From: Mesorhizobium sp. dw_380
Lineage (GTDB): Bacteria > Pseudomonadota > Alphaproteobacteria > Rhizobiales > Rhizobiaceae
DNA length: 64,000 nucleotides
Direction: 5' to 3'
NCBI RefSeq assembly: GCF_018588885.1
Contig: NZ_JAFFIW010000003.1
Coordinates: 1 to 64,000 of the forward strand
Shown: piece after piece, positions 8,369 through 16,609 of the stretch
How positions within the stretch are numbered: the stretch's first letter is position 1
How the letters are laid out: every line of letters starts with the position of its first letter
Translations under genes and position numbers: made by a program
The notes under the pieces: generated by a model
The model's database searches: none
What the model saw: the letters and a program-made list of their open reading frames with translations, nothing else
What the model was told of the DNA's origin: nothing

Positions 8369-10439
8369 TCTTGTTCTCTCCCAGCACCAGCAGCGCGTCG
8401 GCGATCCAGGCACCCTTGCCTTCGACGCAGACGATCAGCGGGTTGATGTCGAGTTCCTCGATCTCGCCGGCATTCTGCTGCACGAAGGCAGCAATGCCCG
8501 CGATGGCGTCGATAGCAGCGTGGACATCGGCCTTCGGCCGGCCGCGATAGCCTTCGAGCAGCGGGAACAGTTTGAGGCCGCGAAGCGCTGCCTCGATGTC
8601 GTCGCGGGTCGCCGGCAGCATCAGAGTGACGCTGTCGCGCAGCAATTCGACAAGGACGCCACCGGTGCCCAGCGTCATCACCGCGCCGAACATCGGATCG
8701 CGGGTGAAGCCGACGATCAGTTCGGCGACGCCGTCGCGCACCATGCGCTCGACATAGAGGCCGGTGCCGAGCGGCAGCAGGTCATGCGCCGCCGTGCTGA
8801 CGGATTCGGCGTCCTTGAGGTTGAGCCTGACAGCGCCGACCTCGGACTTATGCGTGACGCCCAGCGCCTTCAGAGCGACGGGGAAGCCGAGCGCCATCGA
8901 CGAGATCACCGCCTCGACCGCATTGCCGGCGCGCTCGCCCTTGGGCACGGGAAGCCCGGCCTTGATCAGGCGCGCCTTGGCTTGCGCCTCGTCAGGTGTG
9001 ACGTGGCCGCCGCTGGCAGCCCCGGAGGCGGAGGTGTCGACCGGCTGCGCCTGGGGCTCGCGCCAGGCCCAGCCGATGAAAGCGGCCGCCTGGGCGGCGT
9101 CCATCGCCTCGGAAATGCCGAACAGCGGTACCATGCCGCGCGCCATCAGCTCGGCGGTGTATTCCTCGGGCAGGTTCTCCGGCAGCGAGGAGACGATCGC
9201 GCCATGCGCCTTGTTGGTCTTCAGCGCCGATTCGAAGGCGCGCAGCGTCGCCCACCAGTCGGTGACCGAGCAGCGGTCCGGGCGCGGAAAGTCGAGCACC
9301 AGCATGTTGAGGTCGAAGCCGCCCGACACCATGGCGGTGAAGGTGGCGGTCATCGCCGGCTCGTTGTTCCAGATGAAGGTGTGGTAGTCGAGCGGGTTGG
9401 CGACCGCGACCAGCGGCCCGAGCGTCGATTTGACATGGGCGCGATGGCTGTCGATGAGAACCGGGAAGTTGACCCAGCGGCCTTCGGCGCTGTCGGCCAT
9501 GACCGAGGCCTCGCCACCCGAACAGCTCATCGACGACAGGCGATAGCCGGGCAGCGGGCCGGTGATGTGCAGCAGCTTCAACGCTTCGATGAAGGCAGGG
9601 ATGGAATCGACACGCGCGATGCCCAACCGCTTCAGGAAGGCGCCCGAGGCGGCATCCGAACCGGCAAGTGATGCGGTATGCGAGACCGTCGCCTGCCTGG
9701 CCTGTTCGGAGCGGCCGACCTTCATGGCGATGATCGGTTTTTTCAGCTCGCGTGCGCGCGCCGCCAATTTCTCGAAGCCGGCTACCGAATCGAAAGCTTC
9801 GATGTGCAGGCCGAGCGATGTGACGCGTTCGTCCTCGATCAGGCCGAGCGCCATTTCGGACAGGCCGGTCTGCGCCTGGTTGCCGGCGGTCATCAGGAAG
9901 GCGATCGGCAGGCCGCGCTTCTGCATCGTCATGTTGATGGCGATGTTGGACGATTGGGTGATGATGGCGACGCCCTTGCCACCCTCCTCCAATCTTATGC
10001 CGCCATGCTGGTCGGGCCACAGCAGCGCGCCATCGGCATAGTTGATCAGGCCATAGCAGTTCGGTCCGATGATCGGCATCTGGCCCGCAGCCGCGACCAG
10101 TTCGGCCTGCAGCCGTTCGCCGTCCTCGTCATAGGCCTCGGTCTCAAGAAAGCCGGCGGCAAAGCAGACGGCGCCGCCGGCGCCGCGCTCGGCCAGCGCC
10201 TTGACCACCTCGATGGTCAGGTGCCGGTTGACGCCGACAAAGGCGGCGTCCGGCGCGCCGGGCAGGTCGGCTACGGACCGGTAGGCCTTGCGTCCGGCAA
10301 GCTCGTCCTTGGTCGGGTGCACCGGCCAGATTTCGCCGGCAAAGCCCATCTTGATCGATTGCGCGACGACGGCGGCAGCCTGCACGCCACCGAACACGGC
10401 GATCGATTTCGGGCGCAGGAGACGCTCAAGCTTATGCAT
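8361..10439 (-). CDS. Acyl-CoA synthetase, ADP-forming type (CoA-binding plus ATP-grasp)
   Basis: A 692-residue single-chain NDP-forming acyl-CoA ligase. A CoA-binding Rossmann domain comes first (SIAVFGGVQAAAVVAQSIKMGFAG), then succinyl-CoA-ligase-like domains (GPNCYGLINY; VSHTASLAGSD contains the likely phospho-His), and a C-terminal ATP-grasp domain from about residue 480 (GFPVALKALGVTHKSEVGAVRLNL). The AMP-forming ligase signature is absent. It lies three bases after the acyl-CoA dehydrogenase and overlaps the hydratase. In this operon it could activate gamma-butyrobetaine or carnitine to the CoA ester; that substrate is inference. Confidence 0.85.
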   Translation of the reverse strand: MHKLERLLRPKSIAVFGGVQAAAVVAQSIKMGFAGEIWPVHPTKDELAGRKAYRSVADLPGAPDAAFVGVNRHLTIEVVKALAERGAGGAVCFAAGFLETEAYDEDGERLQAELVAAAGQMPIIGPNCYGLINYADGALLWPDQHGGIRLEEGGKGVAIITQSSNIAINMTMQKRGLPIAFLMTAGNQAQTGLSEMALGLIEDERVTSLGLHIEAFDSVAGFEKLAARARELKKPIIAMKVGRSEQARQATVSHTASLAGSDAASGAFLKRLGIARVDSIPAFIEALKLLHITGPLPGYRLSSMSCSGGEASVMADSAEGRWVNFPVLIDSHRAHVKSTLGPLVAVANPLDYHTFIWNNEPAMTATFTAMVSGGFDLNMLVLDFPRPDRCSVTDWWATLRAFESALKTNKAHGAIVSSLPENLPEEYTAELMARGMVPLFGISEAMDAAQAAAFIGWAWREPQAQPVDTSASGAASGGHVTPDEAQAKARLIKAGLPVPKGERAGNAVEAVISSMALGFPVALKALGVTHKSEVGAVRLNLKDAESVSTAAHDLLPLGTGLYVERMVRDGVAELIVGFTRDPMFGAVMTLGTGGVLVELLRDSVTLMLPATRDDIEAALRGLKLFPLLEGYRGRPKADVHAAIDAIAGIAAFVQQNAGEIEELDINPLIVCVEGKGAWIADALLVLGENKNV

Positions 10440-10442
10440 AAG

Positions 10443-11606
10443 TTATGCCCCGAACGGACGCAGCAGCGCCCGCGAAATGATGTGACGCTGGATTTCCGAC
10501 GTGCCTTCCCAGATGCGCTCGACGCGGGCGTCACGCCAGATGCGCTCCAGCGGCAAGTCGTCCATCAGTCCCATGCCGCCATGGATCTGGATTGCTTCGT
10601 CGGCGACGAATGCGAGCATCTCGGTGGCCTTCAGCTTGGCCATGGCCATGTCCTGGTCGGTGACGGTGCCCTGATCGTACTTCCAGCCGGCTTCGAACAC
10701 CATCAGGTCGGCGGCCTTCAATTCGGTCGCCATATCGGCAAGCTTGAACGAAACGCCCTGGAACTTGCCGATCTGCTGGCCGAACTGCTGGCGCTGCGCG
10801 GCGTATTCGACGGCATGGCCAAGCGCCCGCTCCGCACGACCGAGACAGGTGGCGCCGACCTGCAGGCGGGTTGCGCCCAGCCAGGAATTGGCGACGTCGA
10901 AGCCCTTGTGGACCTCGCCCAGAACCTGCGAGGCCGGCAGCCGGCAATCGTCGAATTCGAGAATGGCGTTGGTGTAGCCGCGATGCGAGACATTGCGGTA
11001 GCCCTCGCGCACGTTGAAGCCCTTGGTGCCTTTGTCGACGAAGAAGGCGGTGATCTTCTTGCGCTTTCCACGCGGCGAATCCTCTTCACCCGAGGCCATG
11101 AAGACGATGGCGAAATCGGCAAGATCGGCGTGTGAGATAAAATGCTTGGTGCCGTTCAGCACCCAGTCGCCGCCATCCTGCACCGCGGTCGCCTTCATGC
11201 CGCGCAGGTCGGAACCGGCGCCGGGCTCGGTCATCGCCAGGCAATCCCATTTCTCGCCACGAATGCAAGGAAACAGGTACTTTTCGCGTTGTTCGGGCGT
11301 GCCGGCCAGGAGGATGTTGGAGGGGCGCGCAACGCAGGTCCAGTGCAGCGCATAGTTGGCGCGGCCCAGTTCCTTTTCGTAGAGCAGCCAGGTCACCGTA
11401 TCCAGGCCCGCGCCACCCACGTCCGTCGGCATGTTGGCGGCGTAGAGCCCGGCCTCGATCGCCTTGGCCTTGATCTCCTCGATCAGGTCGCGGCGCAGCA
11501 CGCCGGTGCGCTCGACCTCGCGCTCATGCGGGTAAAGCTCATTCTCGACGAAGGCGCGTGTCGTCTCGACAATGAGCTTCTGTTCCTCCGACAGACCGAA
11601 ATCCAT
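10443..11606 (-). CDS. Acyl-CoA dehydrogenase
   Basis: A 387-residue FAD-dependent acyl-CoA dehydrogenase with the usual order: an alpha-helical N-terminus (MDFGLSEEQKLIVETTRAFVENEL), a middle beta domain (CLAMTEPGAGSDLRGMKATA; WVLNGTKHFISHA), and a C-terminal helical domain with IHGGMGLMDDLPLERIWRDAR and EGTSEIQRHIISRALL. Full length for the family. Its place between carnitine dehydrogenase and a CoA ligase/hydratase pair suggests oxidation of gamma-butyrobetainyl-CoA to crotonobetainyl-CoA, as in known gamma-butyrobetaine-degrading Agrobacterium/Rhizobium strains. Another acyl-CoA substrate is possible. Confidence 0.87.
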   Translation of the reverse strand: MDFGLSEEQKLIVETTRAFVENELYPHEREVERTGVLRRDLIEEIKAKAIEAGLYAANMPTDVGGAGLDTVTWLLYEKELGRANYALHWTCVARPSNILLAGTPEQREKYLFPCIRGEKWDCLAMTEPGAGSDLRGMKATAVQDGGDWVLNGTKHFISHADLADFAIVFMASGEEDSPRGKRKKITAFFVDKGTKGFNVREGYRNVSHRGYTNAILEFDDCRLPASQVLGEVHKGFDVANSWLGATRLQVGATCLGRAERALGHAVEYAAQRQQFGQQIGKFQGVSFKLADMATELKAADLMVFEAGWKYDQGTVTDQDMAMAKLKATEMLAFVADEAIQIHGGMGLMDDLPLERIWRDARVERIWEGTSEIQRHIISRALLRPFGA

Positions 11607-11611
11607 GGTCT

Positions 11612-12706
11612 TTAGCCTTTCTTCTTTTTCTTCGGCTTTTCCGCCTTCTTCACCGGCTTCGCTGCCTTCGCCTTCTCGGCCGCCTTGGAGGCCGTCGGCT
11701 TCTTCGCCGCCAGCTTTGCCAACTGCCTGGTATAGTCCTTGTGCAGGGCGCCGGCGCCCCAGCCCTTGCCTTTGTTCTGCTTCGACAGCGCGTCCATGAT
11801 CGCGACCAGATTGTCGTCGCGGATCTTTTCCAGTTCGCGGATCGACAGGCCGTGCGCCTGGTCGTCCGACTGCGTGGCGATCAGGTCAACCAGTTCGTCG
11901 TTGAATTCCGGCACGTCCATCAGCTTGGTCCACGGCCATTTCAGGCACGGGCCGAACTGCGCCATGAAGTGGCGCATGCCGGCTTCGCCGCCGGCGACAC
12001 GATAGACCTGGAACATGCCCATCTGCGCCCAGCGCAGGCCGAAGCCGTAGCGCATGATGTCGTCGAGCTCCTCGACAGTGCAGATGCCGTCCTTGATCAG
12101 CCACAGCGCCTCGCGCCAGGCCGCTTCGAGCAAGCGGTCGCCGACGAAAGCCTCGATCTCCTTGCGGATGACGACCGGCTTCATGCCGATCGAGGCATAG
12201 ATTTCCCTGGCGACCTCGATCGCCTCGGGGAAAGTCTGCTCGCCGCCAACGATCTCGACCAATGGCAGGAGATAGACGGGATTGAACGGATGGCCGACGA
12301 CCAATCGCTCCGGATGCTTCTTCATCGCCACCTGCATGTCGGTCGGCTTGATGCCGGAGGTGGACGAGCCGACAATGGCATTGGCGGGTGCGTGGGTGTC
12401 GATCTCGGCCAGCACGCGGTGCTTGAGGTCGAGCCGTTCCGGCACGCTTTCCTGGATGAAATCGGCATCGGCCACCGCCTCGGCAATGGTCTTGGCGAAG
12501 GTCAGCTTACCCTCCTTGGGCAGGCCGCCGGGGACCATCTGCTTATAGGCGCGCCGCGCGCCCTTCATCACTTCGGAGACCTTGCGTGAAGCTTCGGGAT
12601 CGGGATCGAAGATCGACACGTCGATGCCGTTGAGCAGCAGGCGCGCCACCCAGCCGGCGCCGATGACGCCGCCGCCGATGGCGGCTGCCTTGTTGATGAT
12701 GCTCAT
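11612..12706 (-). CDS. lcdH: L-carnitine dehydrogenase (3-hydroxyacyl-CoA dehydrogenase fold)
   Basis: A 364-residue NAD-dependent dehydrogenase oxidising L-carnitine to 3-dehydrocarnitine. The NAD-binding motif GGGVIGAGWVARLLLNG is near residue 10, the family motif VGHPFNPVYLLPLVEIVGG comes mid-protein, and IEAFVGDRLLEAAWREAL opens the C-terminal helical domain. The last 40 or so residues form a Lys/Ala/Pro-rich tail ending PKKKKKG, beyond the usual core of about 320 residues. Start 12706 shares ATGA with the stop of the upstream HD gene. Neighbouring BKACE and CdhR-like genes support the carnitine role; a generic 3-hydroxyacyl-CoA dehydrogenase is the main alternative. Confidence 0.85.
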   Translation of the reverse strand: MSIINKAAAIGGGVIGAGWVARLLLNGIDVSIFDPDPEASRKVSEVMKGARRAYKQMVPGGLPKEGKLTFAKTIAEAVADADFIQESVPERLDLKHRVLAEIDTHAPANAIVGSSTSGIKPTDMQVAMKKHPERLVVGHPFNPVYLLPLVEIVGGEQTFPEAIEVAREIYASIGMKPVVIRKEIEAFVGDRLLEAAWREALWLIKDGICTVEELDDIMRYGFGLRWAQMGMFQVYRVAGGEAGMRHFMAQFGPCLKWPWTKLMDVPEFNDELVDLIATQSDDQAHGLSIRELEKIRDDNLVAIMDALSKQNKGKGWGAGALHKDYTRQLAKLAAKKPTASKAAEKAKAAKPVKKAEKPKKKKKG

Positions 12707-13332
12707 GCTGAGGCTCCGGTTCTTGTCTTGGCTGTTTCGAGATCGATGAGGGGCTCGCGCTCGCCGACACGGATGATCGCCGGGTCGTAGGCCTTGCGGG
12801 CAAAGACCTCGAGCACGAAGGGCCGGAAGAACTCGATCGGCAGCGTCTCGTAATCGGGGTCGAAGCTCGACTGGTCCCAGCGTTCGCAAAACTGGTCGCA
12901 ATCGTCGAAATAGGCGTGGCCGGCAAAGCGGTCACGCGCATGGCGGTTGCCGCCGAGATGGTGGGCATAATAGAGGCGCTGGAAGTCGCCATGCTTCTCC
13001 ACCACCCAGGTGCATTGCTCGCGCACGAAGGGTTTCAGGATCGAAGCGGCATATTCGTCGTGATTATAGGGTGCGTAGATGTCGCCGATGTCGTGCAGCA
13101 GCGCGCAGGCGATCCAGTCGGTGTCGGCGCCATCGCGCCAGGCGCGCGTCGCCGCCTGCAGGGAATGGCCGAGCCGGGTGATCTTGTAGCCGGACAGGCC
13201 TTCGTCGAGCTGGACCAGCGCGTCGAGCAGCCGCTCGCCGGTTTTGGCGGCGTAGTCGATTTCATGCGCGGTCAGGAACTCGTAGTCGTCCCTGTCACCA
13301 TCCTTCATCGCGGTGAATTTGACGGTAGTCAT
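12703..13332 (-). CDS. HD-domain protein, possible mixed-valent diiron oxygenase (PhnZ/TmpB-like)
   Basis: A 209-residue protein with one HD domain. Candidate metal ligands are His56 (RLGHSLQAA), His80-Asp81 (LLHDIGD), His91 (YNHDEYAA), His114 (EKHGDF) and Asp153 (ERWDQSSFD). The 24-residue spacing from His56 to His80-Asp81 equals that of PhnZ. The set of six ligands is that of diiron HD oxygenases (PhnZ, TmpB, myo-inositol oxygenase) rather than mononuclear HD phosphohydrolases. It lies between BKACE and carnitine dehydrogenase and overlaps the latter by 4 bases. Its role with trimethylammonium substrates is not known to me; a phosphohydrolase cannot be excluded. Confidence 0.7.
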   Translation of the reverse strand: MTTVKFTAMKDGDRDDYEFLTAHEIDYAAKTGERLLDALVQLDEGLSGYKITRLGHSLQAATRAWRDGADTDWIACALLHDIGDIYAPYNHDEYAASILKPFVREQCTWVVEKHGDFQRLYYAHHLGGNRHARDRFAGHAYFDDCDQFCERWDQSSFDPDYETLPIEFFRPFVLEVFARKAYDPAIIRVGEREPLIDLETAKTRTGASA

Positions 13333-13353
13333 GCTGACCTCCCAGCGAATAAT

Positions 13354-14271
13354 TTATGCCGCGATCGGCGCTCGCTTGGTCAGGTTGAGCTTCTGGCGCA
13401 CCTCTTCCGGCCCCAGGATCCTGGCGCCGAGGTTGGTGACGATGCTGGCGGCGCGTTCGACCAGCTGCGCGTTGGTCGCCAGAACGCCCTTGTCGAGCCA
13501 GAGATTGTCTTCGAGCCCGACGCGGACATTGCCGCCGGCCAGCACCGCCGCGGCGGCATAGGCCATCTGGTTGCGGCCGATGGCAAAGGCCGACCAGTTC
13601 CAGGTCGAGGGCACGTTGTTGACCATGGCCATGAAGGTGTTGAGGTCGTCGGGCGCACCCCACGGAACGCCCATGCAGAGCTGCACCAGGGCATCGGGGT
13701 TGAGCACCTTCTCCTCGACCAGCTGCTTGGCGAACCAGAGATGGCCGGTGTCGAAGGCCTCGATCTCCGGTTTGACCCCGAGCGCCGTCATCATGCCGCC
13801 CATGGCGCGCAGCATGCCCGGCGTGTTGGTCATGACATAATCGGCTTCGGCGAAGTTCATGGTGCCGCAGTCGAGCGTGCATATCTCGGGCAGGCACTGG
13901 CGCACGTGCTCCATGCGGTTGGTGGCGCCGCCCATATCGGTGCCCTTTTTGTTGAGCGGCAGCGGTGCCTCGGGCGAGCCGAACACCATGTCGCCGCCCA
14001 TGCCGGCGGTGAGGTTCAGCACGACGTCGACATTGGCGTCGCGGATGCGCTCGGTGACTTCGCGGTAGAGATGCACGTCGCGGCGCGGTTTGCCGGTCTC
14101 GGGATCGCGGACATGGCAATGAACGATCGCGGCGCCCGCCTTGGCCGCATCGATGGCCGAATCGGCGATCTGCTTGGGCGAGCGCGGCACATGCGGGCTG
14201 CGATCCTGCGAGCCTCCGGACCCGGTCACGGCACAGGTAATGAAGACCTCACGGTTCATCGCAAGCGGCAT
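13354..14271 (-). CDS. 3-keto acid cleavage enzyme (BKACE, DUF849), likely dehydrocarnitine cleavage
   Basis: A 305-residue zinc-dependent TIM-barrel enzyme of the DUF849/BKACE family, which condenses a beta-keto acid with acetyl-CoA and splits it into acetoacetate and a new CoA ester. The metal motif IVHCHVRDPETGKPRRD is at about residues 46-62 and the segment GNVRVGLEDNLW near residue 230 carries the conserved Glu. First gene of the operon, divergent from the CdhR-like regulator. Beside carnitine dehydrogenase, the expected reaction is 3-dehydrocarnitine plus acetyl-CoA to betainyl-CoA plus acetoacetate. The substrate is inferred from neighbours; the family is clear. Confidence 0.87.
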   Translation of the reverse strand: MPLAMNREVFITCAVTGSGGSQDRSPHVPRSPKQIADSAIDAAKAGAAIVHCHVRDPETGKPRRDVHLYREVTERIRDANVDVVLNLTAGMGGDMVFGSPEAPLPLNKKGTDMGGATNRMEHVRQCLPEICTLDCGTMNFAEADYVMTNTPGMLRAMGGMMTALGVKPEIEAFDTGHLWFAKQLVEEKVLNPDALVQLCMGVPWGAPDDLNTFMAMVNNVPSTWNWSAFAIGRNQMAYAAAAVLAGGNVRVGLEDNLWLDKGVLATNAQLVERAASIVTNLGARILGPEEVRQKLNLTKRAPIAA

Positions 14272-14348
14272 GGAACTCTCCTCCCGTGGAAACAGACCCC
14301 AACAATGCCCGACTTGCCGGAAACTGTTTTGCGTTTTACGAAGAGCAT

Positions 14349-15329
14349 ATGATAAAAAGCGAAAAGCCCGATATCTTTCGTGCAGAGCGTTCGCCGCTCA
14401 AGGTGACACTGCTGGTGTTTTCCGGCTCGTCCATCATGTGCGTCGCCTCGGCCGTCGATCCGCTGCGCGCCGCCAACCGCATTTCCGGCGAGACCTTGTT
14501 CGATTTCAAGCTGGTCTCTGTCACCGGCGAGGCGCCGATAACGACGTGCGGCCTGCCGGTTGCGGTCAGCGGCCGTTTCGACGCAACCGAGCCGACCGAC
14601 GTCCTTGTCGTCGTCGCCGGTTTCGGCACCCAGAACTATGCCACGTCGGCTCTGCTCTCAGGCCTGCGACGCGCGGCGCGAACGGCGCGTGCGTGCGGCG
14701 GCGTCGAGGCCGGCACCTGGCTGGTGGCACGCGCCGGCCTGCTGGAGGGGCGCAGCGCCACCACCCATTGGGAAGACATGGAGGATTTCTCGTCCGCCTT
14801 CCCCGGCGTCGATGTCCGTCCGGACCGCTATGTCATCGACGGACCGGTGTTCACCTCGGGCGGTGCCTCGCCGACCTTCGACCTGATGCTGCATTTGATA
14901 CGCACACGGCTCGGCATGGCCGTGGCGCTCGATGTCGCCAGCGTCTTCATCTACGACCAGGCGCGTGCGGCGACCGATGCGCAGCCGCTGGTCTCGCTCG
15001 GCCGGCTCGACGGCTACGACCCGCGTCTGGCGCAGGCCATCCGGCTGATGGAATCGCACGTCGACCAGCCGCTGACCATCGAAGCGGTGGCCAAGCGCGC
15101 CGGCGTGACCGCGCGGACACTGGAAAGCGTCTTTCGCAAGTCGATCGGCGAGACGCCGGGCGCCTATTACCTCAGGCTGCGGCTCGGTGCGGCACGGCGG
15201 CTGGTGGTCGACACCAGGGTGGCGATGGCCGACATTGCCGGGCGGACGGGGTTCTCGTCCGCCGCGGCATTTTCCAGAGCGTTTTCAAGAGCTTTCGGCG
15301 AAGCGCCGGTCAGGCTGCGGCGCGGTTGA
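14349..15329 (+). CDS. GlxA-type AraC-family regulator (CdhR-like)
   Basis: A 326-residue regulator with an N-terminal DJ-1/PfpI-like domain (LLVFSGSSIMCVASAVDPLRAAN; VVVAGFGTQ; CGGVEAGTWLVARAGLL) and a C-terminal AraC double HTH (PLTIEAVAKRAGVTARTLE and VAMADIAGRTGFSSAAAFSRAF). CdhR, the carnitine dehydrogenase regulator of Pseudomonas, has this architecture and the same divergent placement next to BKACE and carnitine dehydrogenase genes. The start at 14349 is preferred to one at 14286, which would put 21 atypical residues before the domain. The 77-base gap to the operon at 14271 should contain its binding sites. Its 3' end overlaps the convergent HAD gene by 20 bases. Confidence 0.85.
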   Translation: MIKSEKPDIFRAERSPLKVTLLVFSGSSIMCVASAVDPLRAANRISGETLFDFKLVSVTGEAPITTCGLPVAVSGRFDATEPTDVLVVVAGFGTQNYATSALLSGLRRAARTARACGGVEAGTWLVARAGLLEGRSATTHWEDMEDFSSAFPGVDVRPDRYVIDGPVFTSGGASPTFDLMLHLIRTRLGMAVALDVASVFIYDQARAATDAQPLVSLGRLDGYDPRLAQAIRLMESHVDQPLTIEAVAKRAGVTARTLESVFRKSIGETPGAYYLRLRLGAARRLVVDTRVAMADIAGRTGFSSAAAFSRAFSRAFGEAPVRLRRG

Positions 15330-16083
15330 GGATCCAGTCCGTCGCGGCGGCGAGATCGTCGACCAATGCCGTAGGCGCCGGGTCGAAGCGAGTTTCATCA
15401 TCCGGGCGATATTTGCCTGTCCGAACGAGCAGTGCCGCGCCAAGTCCCGCACGCAGCGCGCCGGCGACGTCGCTTTCCGCATCGTCGCCGACCATGACCG
15501 CCTCGGCCGCCGAGCAGTTCACATCGGCGAGCGCCGAAAGGAAGAAGTCCGGCGATGGCTTGCCGAGCAGAACGGGGCTCCGGCCGCTGGCGAATTCGAG
15601 CGCCGCGACGAAGGCGCCGGCGTCGAGGCTAAGCAGACCGTCGGCATCCCTGAAGATACGGTTGGTGGCAAGCGCCACGAAATCGGCGCCGGCAACCAGT
15701 TCGCGAAACGCCCGGTTGAGACTGGCATAGTCGAAGGCATCGCCGGCATCGCCGACGACGACGGCACGCCCGTTCCCGCCCTTCAGCCCGGAGAACTCGG
15801 TTTCAAGGTCGGGATGGACGAGCAGGTGGGGCCGACAGCCATGGCGGCGAAGCCATTCCACGGCGGCACGGGCCGGCGTCAGCAATTCCGTATCCGCCAC
15901 CTCGATTCCTGAGGCAGCAAGCTGCTCGATAATTGCCTTGCGCGGCGAGCGTGTCGTATTGCTGACGAAGCGGAGCGGCAGGCCAGCCTCGCGCAGGCGG
16001 CCGACCGCAGCCACGGCGCCCGGGATCGGAGTGTCGGCGTCATAGACGACACCCAGGAGATCCAGGAGCACCGCGCGTATCAT
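15310..16083 (-). CDS. HAD-superfamily hydrolase (NagD/LHPP-like, subfamily IIA)
   Basis: A 257-residue HAD phosphatase. Motif I reads LLDLLGVVYD, so the second Asp of the usual DxD is replaced by Leu, as in LHPP-type members that have Ser there. Motif II is FVSNTTRSP, motif III includes LLGKPSPDFF, and motif IV is MVGDDAESDVAGA. The cap sits between motifs II and III as in class IIA enzymes. Likely a cytosolic phosphatase with unknown substrate. It overlaps the tail of the CdhR-like gene, convergently, and has a small unknown gene upstream on the same strand. Confidence 0.83.
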   Translation of the reverse strand: MIRAVLLDLLGVVYDADTPIPGAVAAVGRLREAGLPLRFVSNTTRSPRKAIIEQLAASGIEVADTELLTPARAAVEWLRRHGCRPHLLVHPDLETEFSGLKGGNGRAVVVGDAGDAFDYASLNRAFRELVAGADFVALATNRIFRDADGLLSLDAGAFVAALEFASGRSPVLLGKPSPDFFLSALADVNCSAAEAVMVGDDAESDVAGALRAGLGAALLVRTGKYRPDDETRFDPAPTALVDDLAAATDWILNRAAA

Positions 16084-16131
16084 CGGTGAAGGATGAAGAA
16101 TCTGCCTCTGTTCGTCAAATCACGGGGATTG

Positions 16132-16335
16132 TCAGGCGGCGTCGCGACTTTCGCCGACAATGCGCGAGCGCATGCTCTTGGCCAGTACTGTTTCGAGCCG
16201 CGCGGCGACCGCGCGATCCCATTCATTTGCCCTGCGGGCACTGTCCTTCGAATGCGGCAGCGCCATCAACCGGTCGATGATCGATCCGGCCTCGCCAGGT
16301 GAGAGCAGGGCGTCGATTTCACGTTCGTTCTGCAT
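16132..16335 (-). CDS. Small protein of unknown function
   Basis: A 67-residue reading frame starting MQNEREIDALLSPGEAG. A strong ribosome site (AAGGAGG, about nine bases upstream) decides the start at 16335 and is the main support. The protein is charged, Ala/Arg-rich and mostly helical by eye (IIDRLMALPHSKDSARRANE), with no signal peptide or membrane segment. The in-frame extension upstream has codon use unlike a gene and no ribosome site. It lies 48 bases upstream of the HAD gene on the same strand and may be co-transcribed with it. I do not recognise a family. Confidence 0.6.
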   Translation of the reverse strand: MQNEREIDALLSPGEAGSIIDRLMALPHSKDSARRANEWDRAVAARLETVLAKSMRSRIVGESRDAA

Positions 16336-16537
16336 ATCGGTTCGCCTCCTTCTTCCTCTCCCGCCACGACCCGTATTTATACGAGATTCGTGACGGCAGT
16401 TTGAAGGCAAGAGCGAGGCAATTGGGGGGCGTTCGGAGGCAAAACCTTGTCGCCAAACGTGCTCTTTGGCGCATGTTGGTCCCGGCGAGTTGTCGAAGAC
16501 CTGTGCGATCCCCGGCAGCTTGCGCGAAACCAACTGA

Positions 16538-16570
16538 CTGGCAGAAAGCTGTATATCGGCTTTCTGCCAG
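16538..16570 (-). terminator. Perfect 12-bp stem-loop, possible xylA terminator
   Basis: Arms CTGGCAGAAAGC (16538-16549) and GCTTTCTGCCAG (16559-16570) are perfectly complementary around a 9-base loop. It lies 40 bases past the xylA stop on the minus strand. The bases that follow are only mildly T-rich, so rho-independent termination is possible but not certain. The rest of the 16336-16609 gap shows no gene. Confidence 0.5.
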
Positions 16571-16609
16571 AGGTGGCGATGTCGGTCCACAGAGAGAGCG
16601 GCGATCGCC

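Noticed and set aside
8211..9671. 486-codon frame antisense to the CoA ligase
   Set aside because: Its composition (Gly/Asp/Arg/His-rich) is that of a reverse-strand shadow and the opposite strand encodes an intact ligase.
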